Origin: Nonomuraea sediminis
GTDB taxonomy: Bacteria > Actinomycetota > Actinomycetes > Streptosporangiales > Streptosporangiaceae
Length of the DNA stretch: 32,695 nt
NCBI RefSeq assembly: GCF_018531495.1
Contig: NZ_JAHDTI010000033.1
Coordinates: 1 to 32,695 of the forward strand
Reading direction: 5' to 3'
Shown here: in pieces, positions 15,326-23,906 of the stretch
Layout of the letters: each line of letters starts with the position of its first letter
Position numbering within the stretch: the stretch's first letter is position 1
Position numbers and translations under genes: made by a program
The notes under the pieces: model-generated
What the model saw: the letters and a program-made list of their open reading frames with translations, nothing else
What the model was told of the DNA's origin: nothing
Databases searched by the model: none

Positions 15326-15359
15326 TTGCGAGTAGTGAAACGCAATGCGTATAGCGCTA
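15326..15359 (+). promoter_or_regulatory. Tandem IclR-type operator B (betA)
   Basis: TTGCG-AGTAG-TGAAA (15326-15340) and ATGCG-TATAG-CGCTA (15345-15359) are two dyads whose starts are 19 bases apart, the second nearly identical to the first box of operator A. The upstream flank CCTGTTGCG is shared with other sites. No clear -35 element is seen at the expected place, so this promoter may be weaker or of a different type. Confidence 0.6.
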
Positions 15360-15394
15360 CGATTTGGCGAAACGCGCGAGCGAGACGAGGCACC

Positions 15395-17032
15395 ATGACG
15401 TCAAATAAGTACGACTTCGTCATCGTCGGAGGCGGCTCGGCCGGCAGCGCGCTGGCGAACCGGCTCTCCGCGGACCCTGCGACGCGGGTCCTCGTCCTTG
15501 AGGCGGGCCGGTCCGACTATCCGTGGGACGTGTTCATCCACATGCCCGCTGCCCTGCCGTTCCCCATCGGCAACCGCCTCTACGACTGGCGGTACGAGTC
15601 AGAGCCCGAGCCCCACATGCACGACAGGCGGATCTATCACGCTCGCGGCAAGGTGCTCGGCGGCTCCAGCAGCATCAACGGCATGATCTTCCAGCGCGGC
15701 AACCCGCTGGACTACGAGCGCTGGGGCGCCGATCCCGGGATGAAGAACTGGGACTACGCGCACTGCCTGCCGTACTTCAAGCGGATGGAGAACTGCCTGG
15801 CGGATCCCGACACCCCGTGGCGCGGCCACGGCGGGCCGCTGGTGCTGGAGCGCGGGGCGGCGGGCACGCCGCTGTACGACGCCTTCTTCGAGGCGGTACA
15901 GCAGGCGGGCTATCCGCTGACCGACGACGTGAACGGCTTCCGGCAGGAGGGCTTCGCCCGCTTCGACCGCAACATCCGGCGCGGGCGCAGGCTCAGCGCC
16001 GCCAGGGCGTACCTGCACCCGGTGATGAAGCGGCCCAACCTGACCGTCAAGACCCGCGCGCTGGTCACGAAGATCATCTTCGAGGGCAACAGGGCCGTCG
16101 GCGTCGAGTTCGACGGCGGCAGGGTCCGCGCGGGCGAGGTCATCCTGTGCGGCGGCGCCATCAACTCGCCGCAACTGCTGCAGCTGTCCGGGATCGGCAA
16201 CGCCGACGAGCTGCGCAAGCTCGGTGTCGACGTCGTGCACGACCTGCCTGGCGTCGGCGAGAACCTGCAGGACCACCTCGAGGTCTACATCCAGCACGGC
16301 TGCAGCCGGCCGGTCTCGATGCAGCCGAACCTGCAGAAGTGGCGCCACCCCTGGATCGGCGCGCAGTGGCTGTTCCTGCGCAGCGGGCCGGGCGCGACCA
16401 ACCACTTCGAGGCGGGCGGCTTCGTCCGCAGCAACGACGAGGTCGACTATCCCAACCTGATGTTCCACTTCCTGCCCCTGGCCGTGCGCTACGACGGCTC
16501 GGCGCCATCGGGCGGGCACGGCTACCAGGTGCACGTCGGGCCCATGTACTCCGACGCCCGCGGCTCGGTGAAGATCAAGAGCAAGGACCCGCGGCAGCAT
16601 CCCGCGCTGCGCTTCAACTACCTGTCCACCGAACAGGACAGGCGCGAGTGGGTGGAGGCCATCCGGGTCGCCCGCAAGATCCTCGGGTCGCCGGCGCTGG
16701 CCGAGTACAGCACCGGCGAGCTGTCGCCGGGCCCGTCCGTGGAGACCGACGAGGAGATCCTGAACTGGGTGGCCGAGGACGGCGAGACCGCCCTGCACCC
16801 CTCCTGCACGGCCAGGATGGGCGTGGACGAGATGTCGGTGCTCGACCCGGACACGATGCGGGTGCACGGCGTCGACGGGCTGCGCGTGGTCGACGCCTCG
16901 TCCATGCCGTACGTGACGAACGGCAACATCTACGCGCCGGTCATGATGCTGGCCGAGAAGGCGGCCGACCTCATCCTGGGCAACACGCCGCTGGCGCCGC
17001 AGACCACCGAGTTCTACCGGCACCGGGCATGA
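15395..17032 (+). CDS. betA: Choline dehydrogenase (GMC oxidoreductase)
   Basis: A 545-residue GMC flavoprotein. The FAD loop is VGGGSAGSALANRL (residues 11-24); GKVLGGSSSINGMIFQRGNPLDYERW is split across the flavin site as in BetA; the catalytic His is His468 in ALHPSCTARMG, close to His473 of the E. coli enzyme; the C-terminus has MPYVTNGNIYAPVMMLAEKA. It oxidises choline to betaine aldehyde, probably passing electrons to the respiratory chain. Start ATG 15395 is chosen for the MTSNKYDFVIVGGGSAGS N-terminus with GAGG a few bases upstream. The partner aldehyde dehydrogenase lies at 18223 under the same type of operator. Another primary alcohol substrate cannot be excluded from sequence alone. 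Confidence 0.92.
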   Translation: MTSNKYDFVIVGGGSAGSALANRLSADPATRVLVLEAGRSDYPWDVFIHMPAALPFPIGNRLYDWRYESEPEPHMHDRRIYHARGKVLGGSSSINGMIFQRGNPLDYERWGADPGMKNWDYAHCLPYFKRMENCLADPDTPWRGHGGPLVLERGAAGTPLYDAFFEAVQQAGYPLTDDVNGFRQEGFARFDRNIRRGRRLSAARAYLHPVMKRPNLTVKTRALVTKIIFEGNRAVGVEFDGGRVRAGEVILCGGAINSPQLLQLSGIGNADELRKLGVDVVHDLPGVGENLQDHLEVYIQHGCSRPVSMQPNLQKWRHPWIGAQWLFLRSGPGATNHFEAGGFVRSNDEVDYPNLMFHFLPLAVRYDGSAPSGGHGYQVHVGPMYSDARGSVKIKSKDPRQHPALRFNYLSTEQDRREWVEAIRVARKILGSPALAEYSTGELSPGPSVETDEEILNWVAEDGETALHPSCTARMGVDEMSVLDPDTMRVHGVDGLRVVDASSMPYVTNGNIYAPVMMLAEKAADLILGNTPLAPQTTEFYRHRA

Positions 17033-17037
17033 CGTGA

Positions 17038-17068
17038 GGGCGGTGGGGTTCTCCCTCCCCCACCGCCC
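17038..17068 (+). terminator. Hairpin terminator after betA
   Basis: GGGCGGTGGGG (17038-17048) pairs perfectly with CCCCACCGCCC (17058-17068), an 11-bp stem with a 9-base loop, beginning six bases after the betA stop and followed by TT. Confidence 0.8.
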
Positions 17069-17084
17069 TTCGTCGTCCCCGGAA

Positions 17085-17129
17085 ACGAACCACCCCGAGC
17101 CCCAGTCACAGGGGCTCGGGGTGGTTCGT
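17085..17129. terminator. 19-bp perfect hairpin between convergent betA and purU
   Basis: ACGAACCACCCCGAGCCCC (17085-17103) pairs without mismatch with 17111-17129 around the 7-base loop AGTCACA. It starts eight bases beyond the purU stop on the minus strand, so it mainly ends purU transcription and backs up the betA terminator. No U-tract follows in either direction. Confidence 0.8.
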
Positions 17130-17136
17130 CAGCGTG

Positions 17137-18000
17137 TCAGCGGAACACCACGGTGCGGTTGCCGTTGAGCAGGACGCGCTGCTCGCTGTGCCACTTCACG
17201 GCCCTGGCGAGCACCTGCGCCTCCACGTCCCTGCCGGCCGCGACCAGGTCCTCGGGGTCGAGCTCGTGGTCCACCCTGGCCACGTCCTGCTCGATGATGG
17301 GCCCCTCGTCGAGGTCCGCCGTGACGTAGTGCGCGGTCGCCCCGATGAGCTTCACGCCGCGCTCGTGCGCCTGGTGGTACGGCTTGGCGCCCTTGAAGCC
17401 CGGCAGGAAGGAGTGGTGGATGTTGATGGCCCGCCCCTCCAGCTGCTTGCACAGGTCGTCGGACAGGATCTGCATGTAGCGCGCCAGGACCACCAGGTCC
17501 GCGTCGTACTCCTCGACCAGTTCCAGGATCCTCGCCTCGGCCTCGTCCTTGGTGGCGGCCGTCACGGGGACGTGGTGGTACGGCACGCCGTACGAACCGG
17601 CCAGGCCCTCGAGGTCGGGATGGTTGGAGACGATCGCGGGGATGTCGATGTTGAGCGCGCCCACCTGGCGGCGGAACAGCAGGTCGTTCATGCAGTGGCC
17701 GAACTTGGACACCATGACCAGCGTGCGGGTGGGCGTGGCGGCGTCCTTCAGCTGCCAGTTCATCTGGAAGGACTCGGCGACGTAGGTGAACCCCTCGCGC
17801 AGCCGCTCGATCTCGTCATGCGCGGCGAAGTGCACCCGCATGAAGAAGCCACCACCCTTGCGGTCGTTGAACTGCTGGCTCTGCAGCATGTTCCCGCTGT
17901 GCTGGACGAGGAAGCTGCTGACCGCGTACACGATGCCCGGCTTGTCGGTGCAGGACATCGTGAGGATGAACTCGCGGCCAGGGTCGGGACGTGGAGTCAT
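17137..18000 (-). CDS. purU: Formyltetrahydrofolate deformylase PurU
   Basis: PurU hydrolyses 10-formyl-tetrahydrofolate to formate and tetrahydrofolate. The 287-residue product has an N-terminal ACT domain (about residues 10-85, LTMSCTDKPGIVYAVSSFL) and a formyltransferase-fold domain (about 93-285) with the catalytic triad region NIHHSFLPGFKGAKPY (Asn193, His195) and Asp231 in ADLDEGPII. The ATG at 18000 is chosen because GGGAGG lies just upstream; the frame continues ten codons further through the operator. In this island it would release folate that is loaded with one-carbon units by dimethylglycine and sarcosine oxidation, and supply formate to the molybdoenzyme. It is divergent from betB and has its own operator pair. 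Confidence 0.94.
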   Translation of the reverse strand: MTPRPDPGREFILTMSCTDKPGIVYAVSSFLVQHSGNMLQSQQFNDRKGGGFFMRVHFAAHDEIERLREGFTYVAESFQMNWQLKDAATPTRTLVMVSKFGHCMNDLLFRRQVGALNIDIPAIVSNHPDLEGLAGSYGVPYHHVPVTAATKDEAEARILELVEEYDADLVVLARYMQILSDDLCKQLEGRAINIHHSFLPGFKGAKPYHQAHERGVKLIGATAHYVTADLDEGPIIEQDVARVDHELDPEDLVAAGRDVEAQVLARAVKWHSEQRVLLNGNRTVVFR

Positions 18001-18015
18001 CACACCCTCCCGGTG

Positions 18016-18079
18016 TTGCGTATGACGCAATAGTGAGATTTATACGCAACAGCCTGAGGGCACGGGGCTACCACGTCAA
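18016..18079 (-). promoter_or_regulatory. Promoter and tandem IclR-type operator C (purU)
   Basis: Read on the minus strand: TTGACG (18079-18074), 17 bases, CAGGCT (18056-18051), then dyads TTGCG-TATAA-ATCTC (18049-18035) and TTGCG-TCATA-CGCAA (18030-18016), starts 19 bases apart. The -10 hexamer and the following GTTGCG are identical to operator A. The second dyad is a perfect inverted repeat (TTGCGT/ACGCAA). Confidence 0.72.
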
Positions 18080-18140
18080 GGGGCAAGAAGGTCAAACCTC
18101 ATCACAACGTATGTATTTGTCTAGCGATTCCGGCAAACCC

Positions 18141-18205
18141 TTGACGAACGCTCGAGGACGAGTCAATCCTGTTCCTCATTGAGCAGCGCCTTGCGCGATA
18201 CGCAA
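18141..18205 (+). promoter_or_regulatory. Promoter and IclR-type operator D (betB-proVWX)
   Basis: TTGACG (18141-18146) stands 31 bases before a weak dyad TTCCT-CATTG-AGCAG (18172-18186), which is followed 19 bases on by the perfect dyad TTGCG-CGATA-CGCAA (18191-18205). AATCCT (18165-18170) or the overlapping CAATCC would serve as -10. The proximal box ends 17 bases before the betB ATG. Confidence 0.65.
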
Positions 18206-18222
18206 CGATCAAAGGTGTGTCG

Positions 18223-19683
18223 ATGACCGAGCTCTACATCGGAGGCGGGTGGACCAAGCCACTCGCCGGTGGTCAGCGGCTCATCCACTCGCCCGCCGAC
18301 GGCGGCCTCGTGGCCACCGTGGCCGAGGGGACAGCCGCGGACACCGAGGCGGCGATCGCCGCGGCCAGGCACGCCTTCGACAGCGGCCCCTGGCCCACCA
18401 CGCCCGCCCGTGAGCGCGGCGCCCTCCTGTTCAGGGTAGCTGACCTGCTGGAACGCGACCGCGACGCCTTCGCCCGCGCCGAGTCGGGCGACACCGGCAA
18501 GCGCCTGGTCGAGAGCGAGTACGACATCGACGACTGCGCGGCCAGCCTGCGCTACTTCGCCGGAGTCGCGGGCACCGACGCGGGCCGGGTCGTCGACACC
18601 GGCCGCGACGACGCGATCAGCCGCATCGTGCACGAGCCGATCGGCGTCTGCGGCCTCATCACGCCGTGGAACTACCCCCTGCTCCAGACCACGTGGAAGG
18701 TCGCCCCCGCGCTCGCCGCGGGCAACACCTTCGTGCTCAAGCCGAGCGAGCTGACCCCCAGCACGGCCATCCTGCTGATGCGCGCGCTGGCCGAGGCCGG
18801 ACTGCCGGACGGGGTGGCCAACCTCGTCCTCGGCACGGGCCCCGAGGTCGGCGCCCCGCTGGCCGAGCACCCGGACGTGGACATGGTCTCCTTCACCGGC
18901 GGCCTGGCCACCGGGCGGCACATCATGGCCGCCGCCGCGACCACCGTGAAGCGGGTGGCGCTGGAGCTGGGCGGCAAGAACCCCAACATCGTCTTCGCCG
19001 ACGCCGACTTCGACACGGCCGTCGACTTCGCGCTCACCGCGGTCTTCCTGCACTCCGGCCAGGTCTGCTCGGCCGGCGCGCGCCTGCTGGTGGAGGACTC
19101 CCTGCACGACGCGTTCGTCGATGAGGTCGTACGGCGGGCCGAGCGGATCCGCCTGGGCGGCCCCTTCGACCCGCAGGCCGACACAGGCCCACTGATCTCC
19201 GCCGCGCACCTGGCCAAGGTCGAGGAGTACGTGGCGGCGGGTCTCGCCGAGGGGGCTGTGCTGCGCTGCGGCGGCCGCCGCCTCGACGGGCCCGGACACT
19301 TCTACCGGCCGACCGTGCTGGATGAGTGCAAGCAGGGCATGCGCGTGGTGCGCGAGGAGTCCTTCGGCCCCGTGCTGACGGTCGAGCGCTTCACCACCGA
19401 GGACGAGGCGGTCCGCCTCGCCAACGACACCGAGTACGGCCTGGCCGGCGCGGTCTGGACCCAGGACGCCGGCAAGGCGCAGCGGGTCGCGGGCCGGCTG
19501 CGGCACGGCACGGTGTGGATCAACGACTACCACCCCTACGTGCCGCAGGCCGAGTGGGGTGGCTTCAAGCAGTCCGGTAACGGCCGTGAGCTCGGCCCGA
19601 CCGGCCTGGACGAATACCGCGAGATCAAGCACGTCTGGCAGAACATCCGCCCGCGCCCACAGCGGTGGTTCCCAGAGAACTGA
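18223..19683 (+). CDS. betB: Betaine aldehyde dehydrogenase
   Basis: A 486-residue aldehyde dehydrogenase, normal length for the superfamily. The NAD-binding segment TPWNYPLLQTTWKVAPALAA, the general base Glu248 in ELGGKNP and the nucleophile Cys282 in SGQVCSAGARL are all present, as is EESFGPVL. It should oxidise betaine aldehyde to glycine betaine, completing the BetA reaction. ATG 18223 is preferred because AAAGG lies seven bases upstream; an in-frame GTG two codons earlier is possible. It is the first gene of an operon with the betaine-type ABC transporter, which supports the substrate; a gamma-aminobutyraldehyde or related substrate is the alternative. Confidence 0.9.
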   Translation: MTELYIGGGWTKPLAGGQRLIHSPADGGLVATVAEGTAADTEAAIAAARHAFDSGPWPTTPARERGALLFRVADLLERDRDAFARAESGDTGKRLVESEYDIDDCAASLRYFAGVAGTDAGRVVDTGRDDAISRIVHEPIGVCGLITPWNYPLLQTTWKVAPALAAGNTFVLKPSELTPSTAILLMRALAEAGLPDGVANLVLGTGPEVGAPLAEHPDVDMVSFTGGLATGRHIMAAAATTVKRVALELGGKNPNIVFADADFDTAVDFALTAVFLHSGQVCSAGARLLVEDSLHDAFVDEVVRRAERIRLGGPFDPQADTGPLISAAHLAKVEEYVAAGLAEGAVLRCGGRRLDGPGHFYRPTVLDECKQGMRVVREESFGPVLTVERFTTEDEAVRLANDTEYGLAGAVWTQDAGKAQRVAGRLRHGTVWINDYHPYVPQAEWGGFKQSGNGRELGPTGLDEYREIKHVWQNIRPRPQRWFPEN

Positions 19684-19708
19684 TCGCTCCGACGACGAAG
19701 AGGTGGTC

Positions 19709-20767
19709 ATGACCGTCCCGTCACTGACCGAAAGCACGCCACTGAACACCGAGGCACCCCCCATCCTCGACGTCCGAGGGCTGTGGAAGGTGTTCGGCCA
19801 GAAAGCCGACCGAGTGGTCGGCAGCACGCTCAGCCGCAAGGAGCTCAAGGAGCAGACCGGCTGCGTCGCCGCGGTCCGCGACGTCTCCTTCTCGGTACGG
19901 CGGGGCGAGGTGTTCGTCGTCATGGGCCTGTCGGGCTCGGGCAAGTCCACCCTGGTGCGCTGCCTGACCCGGCTGATCGAGCCCACTGCGGGCGAGATCG
20001 TGCTCGACGGCGAGGACATCCGCACGGCCGACGCCCGCAAGCTGCGCGAGCTGCGCAGGCACCGGATGGCGATGGTCTTCCAGCACTTCGGCCTGCTGCC
20101 GCACCGGTGCGTGCTGGACAACGTGGCCTTCGGGCTGGAGATCCGCGGCACCTCCAAGAAGGAGCGCTACGCGCGGGCCCGTGAGGTGCTCGGGCTGGTC
20201 GGGCTGACCGGCTTCGAGAACTCCTACCCCGACCAGCTGTCCGGCGGCATGCAGCAGCGCGTGGGCCTGGCCCGCGCGCTGGCGGCCGACCCCGAGGTGC
20301 TGCTGTTCGACGAGCCGTTCTCCGCGCTCGACCCGCTGATCAGGCGCGAGATGCAGAACGAGGTCATCCGCCTGCACCACGAGGTGGGCAAGACGATGAT
20401 CTTCATCACCCACGACCTGAGTGAGGCGCTCAAGCTGGGCGACCGGATCCTCATCATGCGCGACGGCGAGCTGGTCCAGGTCGGCACGCCCGACCAGGTG
20501 GTGGGCGCCCCCGCCGACGAGTACGTGGCCAACTTCGTCAGCGACGTGCCGCGCTCGCACGTGCTGACGCTGTCGTGGATCATGCGCCCGCCGCAGGTCG
20601 ACGAGCTGCTCGACGGTCCCGTGCTCGGACCCGACGTGGTCATCCGCGACGCCGTGCACACCGTGCTGTCGGCCGACCGTCCGGTGCGCGTGGTCAGGAA
20701 CGGCGAGCTGCTCGGCGTGGTCACCAGCGCGGAGATCCTCGAAGTGATCGCCGGAGGGCAGGACTGA
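19709..20767 (+). CDS. proV: Glycine betaine/proline ABC transporter ATPase ProV
   Basis: The 352-residue ATPase carries Walker A GLSGSGKST (73-81), Q-loop Gln125, signature LSGGMQQR (177-184), Walker B LLFDEP (198-203) and H-loop His235. The N-terminal insert between strand one and Walker A (KADRVVGSTLSRKELKEQTG) is typical of ProV/OpuAA and absent from most importers. Beyond about residue 300 a short CBS-like tail remains (VVRNGELLGVVTSAEILEV), a region used for osmotic regulation in full-length homologues. GAAGAGG precedes the ATG. It powers the permease encoded next, with which it overlaps by TGATG. In this setting uptake for catabolism is as likely as osmoprotection. Confidence 0.94.
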   Translation: MTVPSLTESTPLNTEAPPILDVRGLWKVFGQKADRVVGSTLSRKELKEQTGCVAAVRDVSFSVRRGEVFVVMGLSGSGKSTLVRCLTRLIEPTAGEIVLDGEDIRTADARKLRELRRHRMAMVFQHFGLLPHRCVLDNVAFGLEIRGTSKKERYARAREVLGLVGLTGFENSYPDQLSGGMQQRVGLARALAADPEVLLFDEPFSALDPLIRREMQNEVIRLHHEVGKTMIFITHDLSEALKLGDRILIMRDGELVQVGTPDQVVGAPADEYVANFVSDVPRSHVLTLSWIMRPPQVDELLDGPVLGPDVVIRDAVHTVLSADRPVRVVRNGELLGVVTSAEILEVIAGGQD

Positions 20768-22764
20768 TGGCAGCCGTCACGGCGGTCACCGCCAAGCTGC
20801 ACAAGCTGCCCGACCGCAGGCTGCTGCTGGCCCTGGTCGTCACGGTCTGGGTGGTGGGCTGGGCGGTGTTCGGCGGGCGTGACACCCAGCAACTGGGCGG
20901 CGCCGAGCTGACCCCGCTGCACCGCGACCTGAACCAGGTCATGGACGTCATCGACGACAGCCGCAACAGCAACCCGTTCTTCCTGTACTTCATCAACTAC
21001 ATCCGGCTCTTCCTGGACGACGCGGTGACCTTCGTCCAGTCGCTGATCAGCCAGCCGTCCTTCGACCGCCCCGTGCCCCTGCTCGGCTGGCTCGGCGTGG
21101 TGGCGATCGCCACGGCCGTCGCCCTGCTGTACGGCAACAAGAAGGTGGCGTTGCTGACGGCCGCGGGCTTCCTGTCCTTCGGGCTGCTCGGCCTGTGGCA
21201 GGAGAGCATGGACACGCTCGCGCTCACGCTGACGGCGGTCGCGCTGTCGCTGGCCGTGGGCATCCCGCTCGGAGTCTGGGCGGGGCTGAGCGACCGGTTC
21301 CTGCGGCTGGTCACGCCGGTGCTCGACTTCATGCAGACGATGCCGACGTTCGTCTACCTGGCGCCGCTGACGCTGTTCTTCCTCATCGGCCCGGCCAGCG
21401 CGACCGTGGCCACGATGATCTACGCCGTCCCGCCGGCCATCCGCATCACCTCGCACGGCATCAGGCAGGTCTCGGCGGAGACGATGGAGGCGGGCACCTC
21501 GCTCGGCGCCACGCCCGGGCAGGCGCTCCGGCACGTGCAGCTGCCGATGGCCAAACAGACGATCATCGTCGGGGTCAACCAGACCATCATGGCCGCGCTG
21601 TCCATGGCCACCATCGCGGCGCTGATCGACGCGCCCGGCCTGGGCAAGACCGTGCTCAAGGCGCTGCAGACGCTGGACGTCGGCACCGCCTTCGCCGCCG
21701 GCCTGGCGATCGTGATCATGGCCGTGGTGCTGGACCGGGTGACCTCGGCGGCCAGCCGCCGGGTGGAGGTCGAGCGCCGCGCGGGCCGGATCAGGTCCGT
21801 CCGCGGGCGCCGCATCGAGGTGACCGGCGTGCTCGGGATCGCGGCCGTGCTGGCGTACCTGTCCTACACCTACGTCTGGGCCGCGGACTTCCCCATCGAG
21901 GCCAACATCGGCTCCTACGTGCGCAGCGCCGCGGACACCGCCAGCGCCTGGGTGCAGGACAGCCTGGTGACCTACACCAGCGCGCTGAAGAACGCGCTCA
22001 CCAACGGGCTGCTCAACCCGTTCGAGGCCCTGCTGACCGACTCGCCGTGGTGGCTGGTCTGCCTGGTGGCCGTCGCCGTGGCCCTGCTGGTGGGCAGCGC
22101 GCGCGCCGCGCTGGTCACCGCCATCGGGCTGCTGGTGGTGCTGCTGCTCGGGCTCTGGCAGGACAGCATGGTGACGCTGGCCTCCACGCTGGTCGCGACC
22201 ATCCTGGTGATGGTGCTCGGGGTGATCCTCGGCGTGTGGATGGGCCGCAGCGACCGGGCCGACACGATGCTGCGTCCCGTGCTCGACGCGGGCCAGACCA
22301 TGCCCGCCTTCGTGTATCTGGTGCCCATCCTCGGCCTGTTCGGCCCGACGCGGTTCACCGCGATCATCGCCGCCGTGGTCTTCGCCGCTCCGGTGGCGAT
22401 CAAGCTGGTCGCCGAGGGCATCAGGCGGGTCTCGCCCACCACGGTGGAGGCGGCGACCTCGGCGGGGGCCGGCACCTGGCAGCTGATCTCCAAGGTGCAA
22501 CTGCCCATGGCGCGCAGCGGCGTGACGCTCGCCGCGAGCCAGGGACTCATCTACGTGCTCTCAATGGTCGTCGTGGGCGGCCTGGTAGGGGCAGGGGCGC
22601 TCGGCTACGACGTGGTGGCCGGGTTCTCCCAGCACGAGCTCCGCGGAAAGGGGCTGGCCGCCGGGATCGCGATCGTCGTGCTCGGCATCGTGCTCGACCG
22701 TGTCATGCGCGCCGCCACACAGCGGGCTGACGCCGCCGCCCACGGAGGGCTTCGGCACAAGTAA
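20767..22764 (+). CDS. proW: Double-length glycine betaine ABC permease (ProW-ProW fusion)
   Basis: The 665-residue membrane protein contains two complete permease domains in tandem. Each has the ATPase-docking EAA loop: EAGTSLGATPGQALRHVQLP from residue 241 and EAATSAGAGTWQLISKVQLP from residue 561, each preceded by a QTMPxFVYLxP segment (LDFMQTMPTFVYLAP and LDAGQTMPAFVYLVP). Usual ProW is 280-350 residues and works as a homodimer; here one chain supplies both halves. The two halves differ enough to suggest an old duplication. The ATG overlaps the proV stop by one base. The substrate is inferred from the ProV and ProX partners and the surrounding betaine genes. Confidence 0.92.
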   Translation: MAAVTAVTAKLHKLPDRRLLLALVVTVWVVGWAVFGGRDTQQLGGAELTPLHRDLNQVMDVIDDSRNSNPFFLYFINYIRLFLDDAVTFVQSLISQPSFDRPVPLLGWLGVVAIATAVALLYGNKKVALLTAAGFLSFGLLGLWQESMDTLALTLTAVALSLAVGIPLGVWAGLSDRFLRLVTPVLDFMQTMPTFVYLAPLTLFFLIGPASATVATMIYAVPPAIRITSHGIRQVSAETMEAGTSLGATPGQALRHVQLPMAKQTIIVGVNQTIMAALSMATIAALIDAPGLGKTVLKALQTLDVGTAFAAGLAIVIMAVVLDRVTSAASRRVEVERRAGRIRSVRGRRIEVTGVLGIAAVLAYLSYTYVWAADFPIEANIGSYVRSAADTASAWVQDSLVTYTSALKNALTNGLLNPFEALLTDSPWWLVCLVAVAVALLVGSARAALVTAIGLLVVLLLGLWQDSMVTLASTLVATILVMVLGVILGVWMGRSDRADTMLRPVLDAGQTMPAFVYLVPILGLFGPTRFTAIIAAVVFAAPVAIKLVAEGIRRVSPTTVEAATSAGAGTWQLISKVQLPMARSGVTLAASQGLIYVLSMVVVGGLVGAGALGYDVVAGFSQHELRGKGLAAGIAIVVLGIVLDRVMRAATQRADAAAHGGLRHK

Positions 22765-22790
22765 TTCGACAGGAAACACAGGAGGACCAA

Positions 22791-23768
22791 GTGGCGATAT
22801 CGAGAAGCGGCAGGATCAGGGCGCTCGCGCTCGTGACCGGCGGCGGCCTCCTGCTCAGCGCGTGCAGCGGAGCGAAGGTCGGCGAGAACCAGCAGCCGGC
22901 CGCGGGAGGCGGCAAGGCGTGCGGCACCTTCAATCTCGCGGTCAACCCGTGGGTGGGCTACGAGGCCAACGCCGCGGTGATCGCGCTCGTCGCGCAGAAG
23001 AACCTCGGCTGCAAGGTGGTGAAGAAGGACCTGAAGGAGGAGGTCTCCTGGCAGGGCTTCGCCACCGGTGAGGTCGACGCGGTCGTGGAGAACTGGGCCC
23101 ACGACGACCTGAAGAAGAAGTACATCGACGACCAGAAGGTGGCCGTCTCGGCGGGGCCGACCGGCAACAAGGGCGTCATCGGCTGGTACGTGGCGCCGTG
23201 GATGGCCAAGAAGTATCCCGATATCACCGACTGGAAGAACCTCAACAAGTACGCCTCGCTGTTCAAGACCTCCGAGTCCGAGGGCAAGGGCCAGTTGCTC
23301 GACGGCGACCCGTCCTTCGTCACCAACGACGCGGCCCTGGTCAAGAACCTCAAGCTGGACTACAAGGTCGTCTACGCGGGCAGTGAGACCGCGCTCATCC
23401 AGGCCTTCCGGCAGTCGGAGAAGCAACAGACGCCGATCATCGGCTACTTCTACGAGCCGCAGTGGTTCCTGTCAGAGGTCAAGCTGGTCAAGGTCAACCT
23501 GCCCGCCTACACCCAGGGGTGCGACGCCGACGCGGCCAAGGTGGCCTGCGACTATCCGCCGTACGAGCTGGACAAGATCGTGAGCAAGAAGTTCGCCGAT
23601 TCGGGCAGTCCTGCCTACACGCTGGTCAAGAACTTCACCTGGACCAACGACGACCAGAACCTGGTCGCCAAGTACATCTCCGAGGACAAGATGACGGCTG
23701 ACGAGGCGGCCGCCAAGTGGGTCGCCGCCAACCCCGACAAGGTCAAGGCCTGGCTCCCCACGGGCTGA
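22791..23768 (+). CDS. proX: Glycine betaine-binding lipoprotein ProX/OpuAC-type
   Basis: The 325-residue protein has an N-terminal lipoprotein signal with lipobox LSAC (Cys25), so it is anchored to the outer face of the membrane. The mature part matches the OpuAC family: FNLAVNPWVGYEANAAVIALV, SWQGFATGEVDAVVENW and FYEPQWFLSEV contain Trp and Tyr residues suited to a cation-pi cage for a quaternary ammonium group. GGAGG lies five bases before the GTG start. It is the last gene of betB-proVWX and is followed by a strong hairpin. Choline or another betaine as ligand cannot be ruled out. Confidence 0.93.
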   Translation: MAISRSGRIRALALVTGGGLLLSACSGAKVGENQQPAAGGGKACGTFNLAVNPWVGYEANAAVIALVAQKNLGCKVVKKDLKEEVSWQGFATGEVDAVVENWAHDDLKKKYIDDQKVAVSAGPTGNKGVIGWYVAPWMAKKYPDITDWKNLNKYASLFKTSESEGKGQLLDGDPSFVTNDAALVKNLKLDYKVVYAGSETALIQAFRQSEKQQTPIIGYFYEPQWFLSEVKLVKVNLPAYTQGCDADAAKVACDYPPYELDKIVSKKFADSGSPAYTLVKNFTWTNDDQNLVAKYISEDKMTADEAAAKWVAANPDKVKAWLPTG

Positions 23769-23779
23769 CCTCCTTCGCC

Positions 23780-23819
23780 GCGCCCGGCCCGATCGTCCTG
23801 CCGCGATCGGGCCGGGCGC
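23780..23819 (+). terminator. 16-bp hairpin terminator after proX
   Basis: GCGCCCGGCCCGATCG (23780-23795) pairs perfectly with CGATCGGGCCGGGCGC (23804-23819) around an 8-base loop, beginning 11 bases after the proX stop. It separates the transport operon from the dimethylglycine operon. Confidence 0.82.
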
Positions 23820-23852
23820 ACGTGTGCTCAGGCAAGGAAACATCCCACGAAT

Positions 23853-23887
23853 GCCGTACGCCGGATAAATCCCGCGCAAGCCGTACG
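23853..23887. repeat. Direct repeat of GCCGTACG
   Basis: GCCGTACG occurs at 23853-23860 and 23880-23887, 27 bases apart, each followed within a few bases by ATAA. The pair lies upstream of the -35 element of the dimethylglycine operon, where an activator could bind. Chance cannot be excluded. Confidence 0.3.
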
Positions 23888-23906
23888 GAATAAGACAGAA
23901 CACCCC

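Noticed and set aside
17137..18030. Longer PurU start at 18030
   Set aside because: The extra ten codons (MRHTQHREGV) are the operator sequence itself, and a good GGGAGG lies before the ATG at 18000.
18001..18222. Possible riboswitch or small RNA between purU and betB
   Set aside because: The gap is fully explained by two promoters and two operator pairs; no conserved riboswitch core such as a glycine or folate aptamer was seen.
20224..22500. A 758-codon minus-strand frame opposite the transporter genes
   Set aside because: Composition is dominated by Gly, Arg, His and Gln with no domain; the plus strand encodes conserved ProV and ProW motifs in phase.
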